Counted from the stretch's first letter, positions 1 to 9,296 are shown. The stretch is 53,152 bases of DNA from Candidatus Poribacteria bacterium (GCA_021295715.1 JAGWBV010000042.1:1-53152), one strand, 5' to 3'. Translations and numbers: made by a program. Notes: generated by a model from the sequence alone, not told the origin.

Positions 1-60
1 CGTCTCAGAGAATACAATGCTGATATAACCATTGATGAAGTCATAAACATGTATCATTAA
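1..60 (+). CDS. C-terminal end of an unidentified protein (partial)
   Basis: Reading frame 1 is open from the window edge for 19 codons and stops at TAA (58-60). The visible tail (RLREYNADITIDEVINMYH) looks like a polar helix and is too short to identify. It ends 20 bases before the first ABC-2 permease on the same strand, so it may be the last part of an upstream gene of that operon, where a cognate ATPase would be expected. That role is inference only. Confidence 0.45.
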   Translation, partial: RLREYNADITIDEVINMYH

Positions 61-80
61 TTCTAAAGTTTACTATAATA

Positions 81-1508
81 ATGATTTGGCATATTACAAA
101 ACGTGAACTCTACGATAATCTCAATAGCCTCCGATTCGCCTTAACAACTGTGTTGTTGCTGGCACTGATGGTAACCAATGCTGTTAGGCATCTCCGAGAG
201 CATCCAGAGCGGGTGCGGGAGCATCAGATCGCTGCCACCAAATCTTTGAATCACTTAACGAATCGCGCCGATGCCAGCCTCTATACACTGGCACAATACG
301 GACCGGGAAACTTCTACAAAAAACCGTCTCCGCTTCACTTCTGTGCAAACGGAGGTGAATCCCTTTTACCAGATACGGTTGAAGTGGAAGAGCCATTTGT
401 GTTCGCGAGCGATTCAGAGGGTAACTCAACACTTGAAGGGGTCTGGAGTTTGTCCTATCCAGATGCCAACCTCCAAAATAAGGACGTTGGACCGAACGTT
501 TCACAAGTAGATTGGGCATTCATCATCGGTTATGTCTTGAGTTTGATAGCCCTCTTATTTACTTTTGATGCCTTCTCCGGTGAACGCGAGAGTGGCACAC
601 TCCGATTGATGTTAGCAAATTCAATTCCGCGACACACTGTCCTTATCGGCAAGTTCTTAGGGGCATTGCTCAGTGTTAGCATCCCGTTTATACTTGCTGT
701 GTTGGTGAACCTTTTATTAATTTCTACCGCAAATACTGTTCACCTAACAACAGAAGCATGGGGACGCTTAGGGATCATTTTCTTTCTCGCGCTTTTATAC
801 ACGAGTCTGTTTCTGGCGTTAGGACTGTTGGTCTCCACGCGTGTGCAACGGAGCGCAGTGAGTCTGATGATACTTCTGTTGACGTGGGTGACCTTCGTCG
901 TTTTTATGCCCAGCACCCTCGCTTCAATTGCAAGCAGTTTCTCACCTGCTGTATCCTTTGATGAATCTTGGAAGCAGCGTAACCGTTCTCAAAGGGACTT
1001 GTGGGATAAATACGGCGAGTGGCTCTGGTCCAGTGAAGTGGATGACAGCACGTTAAGGGGGAAAAGCAAATTTTACACCGAAAACGTTGAAAGGTGGGAA
1101 CGCAAGCACGAAGAACGATTAAAGTATCGAACTTCTCAGGTGCGCCGCGCGCATGCTATCACCAGCATCTCACCCGCCACACTTCTCCAGCACCTTATTG
1201 AAGCGTTTGCTGGAACGGGTTTTGAGCGGCATTTGCAATTTGTAGAAAATACACAGCATTACGCCCGACAATTTCGTGAATTCATCGTTGACACCGATAG
1301 AGGTGACCCTGAAAGCCTTCATATCATAAGTGTTCGTGAAGGCATGTCGCAGAAGCCTGTCAGTCCAGAGGCTGTCCCGAGATTTGAAGACACGCTCAGC
1401 CTCAGTAAAGACTTCAACACGACTGTGATGGAGATGCTGCTGTTAGCATTGTTCGTTGTGGTGCTTCTATCGGGTGCGTATCTTGCGTTTGTGCGCGTTG
1501 AGGTGTAA
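81..1508 (+). CDS. ABC-2 type transporter permease (paralogue A)
   Basis: A 475-residue integral membrane protein of the ABC-2 permease superfamily, the NosY-like form with a large extracytoplasmic domain. The first membrane segment is at about residues 17-36. A soluble loop follows to about 145, then further hydrophobic segments at about 146-165, 192-215, 230-255 and 262-285, and a last one at about 450-470. The segment FDAFSGERESGTLRL after the second membrane helix is the usual cytoplasmic coupling motif of this family. It begins an operon-like run with the next two genes, with only 6 bases before the next start. The N and C termini closely match the third gene of the run, which indicates a local duplication. 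The substrate is unknown, and no ATPase is adjacent within the window. Confidence 0.85.
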   Translation: MIWHITKRELYDNLNSLRFALTTVLLLALMVTNAVRHLREHPERVREHQIAATKSLNHLTNRADASLYTLAQYGPGNFYKKPSPLHFCANGGESLLPDTVEVEEPFVFASDSEGNSTLEGVWSLSYPDANLQNKDVGPNVSQVDWAFIIGYVLSLIALLFTFDAFSGERESGTLRLMLANSIPRHTVLIGKFLGALLSVSIPFILAVLVNLLLISTANTVHLTTEAWGRLGIIFFLALLYTSLFLALGLLVSTRVQRSAVSLMILLLTWVTFVVFMPSTLASIASSFSPAVSFDESWKQRNRSQRDLWDKYGEWLWSSEVDDSTLRGKSKFYTENVERWERKHEERLKYRTSQVRRAHAITSISPATLLQHLIEAFAGTGFERHLQFVENTQHYARQFREFIVDTDRGDPESLHIISVREGMSQKPVSPEAVPRFEDTLSLSKDFNTTVMEMLLLALFVVVLLSGAYLAFVRVEV

Positions 1509-1514
1509 TTCAAA

Positions 1515-3008
1515 ATGCTTAAAACACTCATTCGCAGGGAACTGCTCGACAATCTAATGACCTTCCGTTTCGCCGCCGTCTTGCTCATCACGCTGTTGCT
1601 CGTTGTTGCAAACACGGTGGTGCTTATTCAAGATTATGAACAGCGTATGGAGAGTTACAATAATGCCGTCAAGATGCATTATCAGGATCTACGCAATGCT
1701 AAGACCTACTCTACGATGTACCTGTTCGTTGATCGTCCCCCGAATCCGTTGAGCATTTTCAATGTCGGATTGGATAAACGTTTGGGAAACCTCATGGGTA
1801 TTTGGCATGGGTTCGTGCCTACACTCTGGAATGCCCAAATGCACGGCACTGATAACCCGTTCATCGCCTTCTTTTCTTCAATCGACATCGTCTTTGTCTT
1901 TGAGGTTATCCTCAGCCTGATGGGGTTGATATTCGCTTACGATGCGATTGCGGGAGAACGTGAGCGCGGCACGTTACGTCTCGTGCTGGCGCAACCTATC
2001 GGACGCGGGCAGATCTTACTTGCGAAATATATCAGTGCGATGGCCTGTCTGTTAGTTCCCTTGATATTGAGTCTGCTTTTTGCCCTACTGCTGTTGACCC
2101 GTTCGATTCCGCTGGCAACGGCTGATTTTCTCCGCATCGCCGGGATTGTTTTTACGTCGTTCGCGTACCTGTCCCTGTTTTACCTCATGGGGTTGCTGAT
2201 TTCTGTAGCGACGCGTAGCACCGGCACGGCGTTAATGCTTGCGATGTTCGTATGGGGTTTTCTGATACTCGTGTACCCTAACCTAATTCGGGCGACAGTT
2301 AACCCAGAGGGCGACATTCAAGCGCGAACGAAAACCGCTGAAAACCAAATTCAACAAATTGTAGATGAATATGAACGGGAACGGAAAAAGTTCCTTGAAA
2401 ACGAGAGTATCATCGGAGATGCGTCCAAGTTTAGCGAGGCAGTGGGGCTTTATACCGACGCACACGTCAATCCAGTGACTCTCTCGCCTTACCTCGAAAG
2501 TATGAGCCTTATTTCTAAAATCCCGCCGGACTTTGAAAAGTACGTCCCTATTGCTAAGAAATATTATTCTTTTGTTGAACCGTTAGCCACCGATGCCGCA
2601 GAAAAGGCGTGGTTCGTCCAAAAGCAGGCACTTGATGACATTTTCGTTCGGCAAGCCATGATGGATAGGACACTGTTGAAATTCTCACCCGTGGGCATCT
2701 ATGACATCGCAACGCAGGCGTGGGCAGGAACGGACCTACGCGGTCTCAGAGATTTTTTCGAGGCGGCACGACAGTATCGGAGAGTCGTGATTGACTATTT
2801 CTACGCGAAGGATGCGTTTGCATCACGGGAATGGTTTGTCGCCGACAAAGGTGCAGTCGATTGGAGTACACTCCCTCAGTTTACTTTTCAGAGAAGAGAC
2901 ATTGGAACGAATGCAAGGCGGGCATTACCAGACCTGTTTCTATTATTGATATGTAACCTCGCTCTGTTTATAGGGGTCGTTCTTATTTTTATCAAAAGCG
3001 AAGTGTAG
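1515..3008 (+). CDS. ABC-2 type transporter permease (middle gene)
   Basis: A 497-residue ABC-2 permease that is more divergent than its two neighbours. It starts with MLKTLIRRELLDNLMTFRF, the cytoplasmic pre-helix common to the family. A first membrane helix follows at about residues 18-38, then an extracytoplasmic loop, then YDAIAGERERGTLRLVLAQ as the coupling motif at about residue 140. Several more helices follow, then a second large soluble region (about 255-455) and a final C-terminal helix. Six bases separate it from the upstream permease and two from the downstream one, so the three are probably cotranscribed. Alternating A-B-A related subunits suggest membrane halves of one or two exporters. 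The substrate cannot be read from the sequence. Confidence 0.85.
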   Translation: MLKTLIRRELLDNLMTFRFAAVLLITLLLVVANTVVLIQDYEQRMESYNNAVKMHYQDLRNAKTYSTMYLFVDRPPNPLSIFNVGLDKRLGNLMGIWHGFVPTLWNAQMHGTDNPFIAFFSSIDIVFVFEVILSLMGLIFAYDAIAGERERGTLRLVLAQPIGRGQILLAKYISAMACLLVPLILSLLFALLLLTRSIPLATADFLRIAGIVFTSFAYLSLFYLMGLLISVATRSTGTALMLAMFVWGFLILVYPNLIRATVNPEGDIQARTKTAENQIQQIVDEYERERKKFLENESIIGDASKFSEAVGLYTDAHVNPVTLSPYLESMSLISKIPPDFEKYVPIAKKYYSFVEPLATDAAEKAWFVQKQALDDIFVRQAMMDRTLLKFSPVGIYDIATQAWAGTDLRGLRDFFEAARQYRRVVIDYFYAKDAFASREWFVADKGAVDWSTLPQFTFQRRDIGTNARRALPDLFLLLICNLALFIGVVLIFIKSEV

Positions 3009-3010
3009 AA

Positions 3011-4414
3011 ATGATGTGGCATATCGCAAAACGTGAACTCTACGACAACCTGAATAGTCTCCGTTTCGCATTGGCAACCGTTCTGCTGCTGGCATTGATG
3101 CTAACCAATGCCGTTGTGTATCTGCGCGAACACCCCGCGCGAACACAGGCATACCACAACGCCGCTGCCAACGCGGTTAAGACCTTAGAAGCGCGCAGTA
3201 CCAGCTTATATCGCCTCGCGACAGAAGGACCTGGGGATCTCCACAAAGCACCTTCTTCGCTCCGTTTCTGTGCAGAAGGCGATGCGGCATTTCTGCCAAG
3301 GCACGCTGGCGGCGGTAACTACGTCCGCGACATCGCCAACGTCCCTGCTGTCTGGCGGATGGGTTACCCACAAGAAACACCGAACCTCCGCAATATCCGT
3401 CCTGATTTCACAACGCTGGATTGGGCATTCATTGTCGGTTATGTGCTGAGTTTTGTCGCCATCCTGTTCACTTTTGACGCAATTTCTGGTGAACTGGAAC
3501 GCGGAACATTGCGATTGACCTTGGCAAACCCGATTCCACGACATACGGTGCTGATCGGAAAATTCTTCGGTGTATTCATCAGTATTAATATTCCGTTTGC
3601 GATTGCGGTGCTGATGAACCTACTTCTCATCTCTACCTCAGAGGCAGTACAACTCAATGCCGAAGCATGGGGACGTTTAGGCATCTTATACGGTATTGTT
3701 GTCCTCTATACGTGTCTCTTTATCGCTTTGGGACTCCTTATCTCCGCCGCCGTCCGAGAGAGTGGGGTGAGCCTTGTCGTTTTGCTTTTAGTCTGGGTGA
3801 GTTTTGTGGTGTTTATGCCGAGCACTATGGCATCTATCGGCAGTCGGACATCGATCCCGATCGCGTACATGGAATTTTGGAACCAGCGCATCCAAATTGC
3901 GGACGAAGCGCGCGAGGCATACCAAGATAAATATGGAGATTCACAAACCACGCCGCCAGTGCATGTACTCGGCGAGTATGTTACCTCAGAAGCAGAAGAA
4001 TATGAACGCTACAATGAGGCGTATTTAAAGCAACAGATTGCGCAGGGGAAAAGAGCGCGTGCGATAACCCGCATCTCACCAGCAGCGATTGTTCAACGTC
4101 TCTTTGAATCTTTTGCCGGGACAGAATTTGAGCGGCATCTGCAATTTGTGGAAAATGTGCAGCGTTATGCCCGCGAATATCGCGAATTCGTTGTTGATAC
4201 CGATAGGGCTGATCCGGAGAGCCTTCATGTCGTTGGGATTCGCGAGGGTATGTCGCAGAAAAGCGTCAGTCCAGCGGCGCTCCCCAAATTTAAAGATACG
4301 CTCAGCCTCAATCGTGATTTCAACACCGCGGCGACGGATTTACTGCTATTGGTGCTGTTTCTGACAGTGCTTGTATCAGGCGCGTATCTCGCTTTTGTGC
4401 GGCTTGAGATTTAA
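3011..4414 (+). CDS. ABC-2 type transporter permease (paralogue B)
   Basis: A 467-residue paralogue of the first gene in the window. The first 36 residues are nearly identical between the two (WHIxKRELYDNLNSLRFAL in both). The coupling motif FDAISGELERGTLRL and the end SGAYLAFVRLEI also match. The start is the first of two consecutive ATG codons, two bases after the preceding stop. The topology is one N-terminal helix, a soluble loop, a helix cluster in the middle, a second soluble region and a C-terminal helix. The duplication brackets the middle permease. The operon probably ends here, because about 210 bases without a gene follow. Confidence 0.85.
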   Translation: MMWHIAKRELYDNLNSLRFALATVLLLALMLTNAVVYLREHPARTQAYHNAAANAVKTLEARSTSLYRLATEGPGDLHKAPSSLRFCAEGDAAFLPRHAGGGNYVRDIANVPAVWRMGYPQETPNLRNIRPDFTTLDWAFIVGYVLSFVAILFTFDAISGELERGTLRLTLANPIPRHTVLIGKFFGVFISINIPFAIAVLMNLLLISTSEAVQLNAEAWGRLGILYGIVVLYTCLFIALGLLISAAVRESGVSLVVLLLVWVSFVVFMPSTMASIGSRTSIPIAYMEFWNQRIQIADEAREAYQDKYGDSQTTPPVHVLGEYVTSEAEEYERYNEAYLKQQIAQGKRARAITRISPAAIVQRLFESFAGTEFERHLQFVENVQRYAREYREFVVDTDRADPESLHVVGIREGMSQKSVSPAALPKFKDTLSLNRDFNTAATDLLLLVLFLTVLVSGAYLAFVRLEI

Positions 4415-4487
4415 GGGGTATGAGCGATCTCGTGGAAATACGACACAATGCTAACGAATAATGGACAGAAACATATAAAGAATTGGT

Positions 4488-4515
4488 TTGAATAAATTGG
4501 AAAATATGTTATCTT
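4488..4515 (+). promoter_or_regulatory. Possible sigma-70 promoter of the toxin-antitoxin pair
   Basis: TTGAAT (4488-4493), 16 bases, TATCTT (4510-4515) lie 110 bases upstream of the antitoxin start. The match is moderate. The remaining leader to 4624 is A/T rich and has no other gene. A strong ribosome-binding sequence (GAGGGGG) sits 8 bases before the ATG at 4625. Confidence 0.35.
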
Positions 4516-4624
4516 GTAATTAAAGGGTGAGATTTCCTATCTCCGTACGCACACCTGCAAACGAAAACAGGAGGGTCTCTCTGCGAAATCTGACTCTTTT
4601 ACAAATTTCTGAGGGGGTATACGA

Positions 4625-4972
4625 ATGTTACAGGTTGAAATTCACTCGCCTACTCTTGAAAAAGAGGTTGATGCCTTGATTTGTGCTGGGCTTTATCCAG
4701 ATTCCCATGCTTTAATTGTTGATGCTCTTGAAGAACTGGTCCGTAATAAAAAGAAATCCCGCCTTAATGCTTCAATTCAACGCTATCAAGCGGGAGAAGT
4801 GACACTTGGGAGAGCTTCGGAACTGGCCGGAATGCACCGTTTTGAATTTGAAGAGGTCTTAAAAGCGAGGGGCATCTTGAAAATCGTTGAGGTTGGGTCG
4901 GTAGAAAAACTAAAGGCGGGCGTTTCGCTCATCAAAAGCCTTCACAGAGAAAACAGTAAAACAGAGGAATAG
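4625..4972 (+). CDS. UPF0175 family antitoxin
   Basis: A 115-residue protein of the UPF0175 family, which usually acts as the antitoxin paired with a PIN-like toxin. The diagnostic part is the C-terminal helix-turn-helix-like segment around residues 59-85 (GRASELAGMHRFEFEEVLKARGI), with the family pattern of small residues, ELAGM and an F-E-E helix. The N-terminal 40 residues resemble a ribbon-helix-helix dimerisation region. The start has a strong Shine-Dalgarno sequence. The stop lies 6 bases before the toxin start. Autoregulation of the shared promoter is expected from the family but not shown here. Confidence 0.8.
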   Translation: MLQVEIHSPTLEKEVDALICAGLYPDSHALIVDALEELVRNKKKSRLNASIQRYQAGEVTLGRASELAGMHRFEFEEVLKARGILKIVEVGSVEKLKAGVSLIKSLHRENSKTEE

Positions 4973-4978
4973 CCGACT

Positions 4979-5476
4979 TTGGTCTTTGTGGATACTGATA
5001 TCCTTTCAATTTTCTCCAAGATTCAGCGTTTACCATTATTGTTTGCAGTTTTCGAGCAAGACATACTTAACATTGCCGCTGCCGTAGAAAATGAAATCGC
5101 TGTTGGTGTTTCAAAGGGATTCTCTTTTGCCAATGCCCTCATGGAATTGCAAACACAAGGGCTGCTTCAGACGCATCATCCAACAACTGCAGACGAAGAA
5201 TTTATGTTCTCTTTGCCAGATACATTAGGTGCCGGTGAACGTGAATCTATGGCAATATGTAAACGTCTCACAGCATTTTTTGCGAGCAACGAACGACGAG
5301 TGATGCACCATTGTCAGGTAAACGGTATTCGTTGCACTAACCTGGATGAAATTCTACGAGCACTCTGGGAGTTAAAAATTTTGACAGAGCCTGGTCTGAG
5401 AAAGGTCATCACCGAGATTGAGACGAAAGATTCTCTCAAATTCCGATCCACAACCACAATTTTTGAGTCAACTTAA
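4979..5476 (+). CDS. PIN-like (DUF3368-type) toxin, TTG start
   Basis: A 165-residue protein beginning at TTG, six bases after the antitoxin stop, with GAGGA about ten bases upstream. It opens with VFVDTDILSIFSK, the first acidic cluster of a PIN ribonuclease fold. The later acidic positions seem to be in VENEI (about residue 39) and GAGERES (about 83). SNERRV near 105 sits where PIN proteins carry the SNDxxxR motif, with Glu in place of Asp. UPF0175 antitoxins are commonly followed by such PIN-like toxins, so RNA cleavage is the inferred activity. The substituted final acid leaves catalytic competence uncertain. Confidence 0.7.
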   Translation: MVFVDTDILSIFSKIQRLPLLFAVFEQDILNIAAAVENEIAVGVSKGFSFANALMELQTQGLLQTHHPTTADEEFMFSLPDTLGAGERESMAICKRLTAFFASNERRVMHHCQVNGIRCTNLDEILRALWELKILTEPGLRKVITEIETKDSLKFRSTTTIFEST

Positions 5477-5500
5477 GCGAAGGTGCCGTCAATGCGAAAT

Positions 5501-6412
5501 TTACAATTGTGTAGGCAGCGGTTCACCTTCGTTGGCAGTCATCTCTGCGTAAAGTTCCTGTAGCCGAGTCGTCACAGGGCGGATTCCTTCGTCCCCAATT
5601 TTCCTGCCATCGACCTCCAAAACAGGACTCAACTCACCGACAGTACCCGTCGTGAAGACTTCGTCCGCGGTGTAAACCTCAGTCAACGAAACATTCCGCT
5701 CCGTCAACGGGATACCCGCCTCGCGAGCGATTTGAATGACCGTGCCTCGCGTGATCCCCGGTAGGCAGCTATCAGCATGTGGGGTCAGAACTTCTCCACG
5801 TTTTATGAGAAAGATGTTTGTCGCGTTCGTCTCTGAAACGTAACCGAAGATGTCGAGCATGATCGCATCGTCCACGCCAGCGACATTCGCCTCAATTTTG
5901 GCGAGGATGTTGTTAATCAGGTTGTTGTGATGGATCTTAGAGTCAACACACTGCGGTGGATTCCGTCGGATTGCTGAAGTGATTAAACGAATACCGCTCT
6001 GAGCATAGATGGGCGGTTTCCACTCAGCTATCGCAATTAAGGTGGTCCCGTACTGATTGACGCGTGCGTCCATGCTGGAGGTAACCTTTTTCCCGCGACT
6101 CAGCGTTAGACGGATATGAACACCGTCCCGCATGCCGTTGGCTTCAAGCGTCTCAAAAATCGCTTTTTTGATTTCATCGCGTGTTGGAATGCCTGCGAAC
6201 GCCATCGCGTGGGCTGAATCTATGAGTCGATCCAGATGTGGGTCGAGTGCGAATATCTTTCCATTATAGACGCGCAAACCTTCCCATACGCCATCGCCAC
6301 CTTGGACGAGGCTATCGAACACGGAGATCTTCGCATCTTCACGAGGTAACAATTCACCGTTAACGTGGATTAATATGTTTTCATTTCTTGAATCGGGTAA
6401 TTTAGGTTCCAT
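5501..6412 (-). CDS. ilvE: Class IV aminotransferase, branched-chain amino acid type
   Basis: A 303-residue fold-type IV pyridoxal-phosphate enzyme. GGDGVWEGLRVYNGKIF near residue 38 is the substrate-loop region of branched-chain aminotransferases. The PLP lysine lies in DSKIHHNNLINN (about residue 158). The conserved Glu is in GYVSETNATNIF (about 190-201), and the cofactor-phosphate contact is in the TTGTVGEL region near 255. It would interconvert branched-chain amino acids and 2-oxo acids. A D-amino-acid transaminase or aminodeoxychorismate lyase role cannot be fully excluded. The start has a good ribosome-binding sequence, GGAGG, four bases upstream. It converges with the toxin gene, with 24 bases between the two stops. 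Confidence 0.8.
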   Translation of the reverse strand: MEPKLPDSRNENILIHVNGELLPREDAKISVFDSLVQGGDGVWEGLRVYNGKIFALDPHLDRLIDSAHAMAFAGIPTRDEIKKAIFETLEANGMRDGVHIRLTLSRGKKVTSSMDARVNQYGTTLIAIAEWKPPIYAQSGIRLITSAIRRNPPQCVDSKIHHNNLINNILAKIEANVAGVDDAIMLDIFGYVSETNATNIFLIKRGEVLTPHADSCLPGITRGTVIQIAREAGIPLTERNVSLTEVYTADEVFTTGTVGELSPVLEVDGRKIGDEGIRPVTTRLQELYAEMTANEGEPLPTQL

Positions 6413-6419
6413 CTCTCCT

Positions 6420-6547
6420 CCGTTTTTTGGCTATCGGCTATCGGCTATTAGCCATCAGAAAAGAGGCTTTTTTTAAGCGAAGACCTCTTCTACTGACCGC
6501 TGAAAGGATTTTTGAAAAAAATCCGACCTGATTGCTGACCGCCACTC
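6420..6547. repeat. Intergenic R3 palindromic repeat (GGTCAGCAGTCAGC family)
   Basis: The gap between hisF and ilvE is filled by an imperfect hairpin. The left arm has tandem GGCTATCGGCTAT and TAGCCATCAG. The centre has AAGAGGC and the complementary GACCTCTTCTACTGACCGCTGAAAGG. A second small hairpin GGATTTTTGAAAAAAATCC follows, ending in GACCTGATTGCTGACCGCC. The same architecture recurs at 42222-42318, 46726-46815 and 52075-52165. It may act as a terminator or processing site for the minus-strand genes. Confidence 0.75.
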
Positions 6548-7327
6548 CTACCATTTATTCCGGACGCTCACACCTTCATCCGTCAGGTAGGTTTTGATGT
6601 TATCAATTGTAAATTCGCCGTAATGTGTGATAGAGGCGACAATCGCGGCGTCGGCGTTGCTTTCGACAAAAACGTCCCGTAGATGCTCTGGGTTTCCCGC
6701 ACCACCGGAGGCGATGACCGGCACCGGCACCAGATCCGCGATAGCACCCGTCAATTCGAGTTCATACCCGGCTTTTGTGCCGTCTGCGTCGATGCTATTA
6801 ACGACAATTTCGCCTGCACCTAAATCGACCCCACGCGCCGACCATTCCAGCGCATCCCAACCGACCGGTGTTCTCCCGCCATCTATGAAAATTTCATAGC
6901 CGCTTGGGATCTGTTCGCTTTTCGGGACCCGCTTCACCTGCATACTTAGCACGACGCACTGACTGCCGAATGCCCGTGCTCCCTCCGCGATGATTTCAGG
7001 GTTCCGCACGGCACCCGAGTCTATGCTCACCTTCTCTGCACCTGCGAGTAGAACACGGCGCATATCCTCAAGTGTGCGCAACCCACCCCCGACAGAGAAC
7101 GGGATAAAAATTTCGGCGGCGACTGCGGAGACGACATCAATCATAATATCGCGTCGTTCGTTGCTCGCCGTGATGTCGTAAAAGACGAGTTCATCGGCAC
7201 CGCCTTCGTAATAGAACCGTGCCATCTCAACCGGATCACCGACATCAACATTGCCTTTGAAAGCGATGCCTTTCGTAACCTTTCCGGCACGCACATCTAA
7301 ACATGGAATTATCCGTTTCGTTAGCAT
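6548..7327 (-). CDS. hisF: Imidazole glycerol phosphate synthase cyclase subunit HisF (atypical)
   Basis: A 259-residue TIM barrel with HisF hallmarks. These are [17 protein letters not shown] at the N terminus (first catalytic Asp at about residue 11), [25 protein letters not shown] and the phosphate-binding [10 protein letters not shown]. With HisH it would convert PRFAR to imidazole glycerol phosphate and AICAR in histidine synthesis. The second catalytic acid, expected in a VAIDAKR-type strand, is absent: the strand reads VVLSMQVKR with a CAG codon. Either the family branch uses another residue or the protein is a HisF-like paralogue. No hisH or other his gene is adjacent. A GAGG lies about 15 bases upstream, too far to be a convincing ribosome-binding site. 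Confidence 0.85.
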   Translation of the reverse strand: MLTKRIIPCLDVRAGKVTKGIAFKGNVDVGDPVEMARFYYEGGADELVFYDITASNERRDIMIDVVSAVAAEIFIPFSVGGGLRTLEDMRRVLLAGAEKVSIDSGAVRNPEIIAEGARAFGSQCVVLSMQVKRVPKSEQIPSGYEIFIDGGRTPVGWDALEWSARGVDLGAGEIVVNSIDADGTKAGYELELTGAIADLVPVPVIASGGAGNPEHLRDVFVESNADAAIVASITHYGEFTIDNIKTYLTDEGVSVRNKW

Positions 7328-7463
7328 TTTTTAATTAGGGGACCTCGCTATGATTTTTTGGCTATTGGCTTTCGGATTTCGGAAACCATCGGTAAAAAGC
7401 AATTTGTGGCATACAAAACTATCGCAACTGACACAGGTTTTCTTACCGACTGCCGACTGTCGA

Positions 7464-9104
7464 CTACCGACTGCCATGTTTAAATATATTCAAAATATCG
7501 TCGAATTCCGAGACCTTCAAAAACTTATACATTCCCGCAAGTGCCAGCAGACTCAATCCGATAGGGGCAAACACCCCAGTGGTGCGTGGTATGATGCCCT
7601 CCGTACCGAGCCAATCCTTCTCAATGACGTTATTTGTCAGCCAGCAAACAACTCCCATCACCGCTGAAGCGATTAAAATTTTGAGCGTCAGCTTGGCAAG
7701 TGATCGAAGCCCCAACCGTCCAACCTTGCGACGGAGCAGTAGCAGTAGGACGGCACAGTTCAACGTCACTGTCAAGACCGTTGAAAATACGACAGCGCGC
7801 GGATCCAAGAAAAATTCGCGATAGATGAACAGATAGTTGAGGCAGATATTGAGCACAACGGCACAAATGCTGACAATAACGGGCGCGCGAATATCTTTGT
7901 GCGCATAGAACCCGTCTGTAACAATCTTAAGGGTCGAAAATCCGCAGAGACCGAAGGCATAAACGAATAAGATCCCGGTTGTTCCGATTGTGTCTTCTTC
8001 AACGGTTGCACCCCATTCGTAAAGCAAACGGCAGATCGGTGCCGACAATATCATGAGTCCAATTCCAGCCGGAATTGTCAGAACAAGCATTAAGCGGAGG
8101 GCGTGAGAAAGCGCGTTACGGAAATTCTCTGTCTCCCCCGCTGTTACAAACCTCGCGAGTTGTGGCAGTGCCACCGTTGAAATCGCAACGCCGAATATCC
8201 CGATCGGGAGATGCATGATGCGATACGCCCGACTGATCCAAGTCAACCATCCAGAATCTGAAGTGATAAAGAATGTGTTCGTCAGTAGATTCACCTGCAC
8301 CGCCGCGACTCCTAACACAGCCGGTCCGATGAGGTGAACAACTTGGAGGACTCTCGGATCCCGAAGGCTCAGCAGCGGACGATACCGAAAGCCGACCCGG
8401 TACATAGATGGCACCTGAATTAGGAATTGAGCAATGCCGCCGACAATTACACCTATAGCCATGCCTGTTACCGGGTGAATCTCTACCAGTGGACACAAGT
8501 AGTAGCCACCTATGCCGACAGCGAGAGAGCCTACGTTAAAGAAGGTGGAGGCGCAGGCTGGGATACCAAACCGTCCCTTGCTATTCAATAATCCCATAGC
8601 AATTGCCGCAAATGACACAAAGAGTAGATACGGGAACATCAATTGCGTGAGATAAATTGCCAGTTCAATCTTGCTGTCAAATCCGAAATGTTCAATGGTA
8701 TCTAAATTTCTTTCAAAATTGTCTCGTGCCAATATATCGATAAGAACTGGAGCGAGAATGATACCGAGTGCTGTGATACCGATTAAAACGAGGAACGTTA
8801 GGTTAAAGATGCGGTTCGTAAGATTCCACGCTGCTTCTTCGCCGTCTTCAGCCTCTGTCGCAAGGAATGTGGTAATAAATGCCTTGCTCAAAATCCCTTC
8901 ACCGAACATATCGCGTAGAAAGTTTGGGATACGGAAGGCAAGATAAAAAGGGTCCGCGCTGGTTTTGGCGGGGAAGTAGTAACCTATCGCCGTTTCGCGA
9001 GCGAGACCCAATATCCGAGATACCATCACAGCAATGCTGACAATTCCCACCGCACGGGTGACCTTTTGATTCTCTTGCGCTGTGGATTTCGTTTCGTTTT
9101 CCAT
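7464..9104 (-). CDS. murJ: Lipid II flippase MurJ
   Basis: A 546-residue polytopic membrane protein of the MOP superfamily, with about 13-14 hydrophobic segments. SRILGLARETAIGYYFP near residue 30 and PNFLRDMFGEGILSKAFIT near residue 60 carry the conserved arginines and acidic residue of MurJ, which flips lipid-linked peptidoglycan precursor across the inner membrane. The length is slightly above the usual 510-525 residues, because of about 15 extra polar residues at the N terminus. No clear ribosome-binding site precedes the ATG. A start at an internal codon would have to remove the first helix, so this start is kept. The gap to hisF (7328-7463) is repeat-like sequence. Confidence 0.92.
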   Translation of the reverse strand: MENETKSTAQENQKVTRAVGIVSIAVMVSRILGLARETAIGYYFPAKTSADPFYLAFRIPNFLRDMFGEGILSKAFITTFLATEAEDGEEAAWNLTNRIFNLTFLVLIGITALGIILAPVLIDILARDNFERNLDTIEHFGFDSKIELAIYLTQLMFPYLLFVSFAAIAMGLLNSKGRFGIPACASTFFNVGSLAVGIGGYYLCPLVEIHPVTGMAIGVIVGGIAQFLIQVPSMYRVGFRYRPLLSLRDPRVLQVVHLIGPAVLGVAAVQVNLLTNTFFITSDSGWLTWISRAYRIMHLPIGIFGVAISTVALPQLARFVTAGETENFRNALSHALRLMLVLTIPAGIGLMILSAPICRLLYEWGATVEEDTIGTTGILFVYAFGLCGFSTLKIVTDGFYAHKDIRAPVIVSICAVVLNICLNYLFIYREFFLDPRAVVFSTVLTVTLNCAVLLLLLRRKVGRLGLRSLAKLTLKILIASAVMGVVCWLTNNVIEKDWLGTEGIIPRTTGVFAPIGLSLLALAGMYKFLKVSEFDDILNIFKHGSR

Positions 9105-9204
9105 TTTATATTGTTTATTGGTTATCAGTTTTCAGAAGGAAGCGTCTTTAAACGAAAACCTCTTAACCGAAAACCGAAAACCGACGACTGAAAACTACTT
9201 CTTC

Positions 9205-9233
9205 TTGACATTGCTTCCGTTTCAGTGTAAATT
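9205..9233 (+). promoter_or_regulatory. Sigma-70 promoter of the DUF2203 gene
   Basis: TTGACA (9205-9210), 17 bases, TAAATT (9228-9233), with TG directly before the -10 box. The -35 box is a perfect match and the spacing is ideal. A transcript would start near 9240, giving a leader of about 57 bases to the ATG at 9297. Confidence 0.65.
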
Positions 9234-9296
9234 TTACGGCAGTGCCAATATAAATTTAATACACATTGTTCACTACGAACGTGAGGAGACGAAAAG

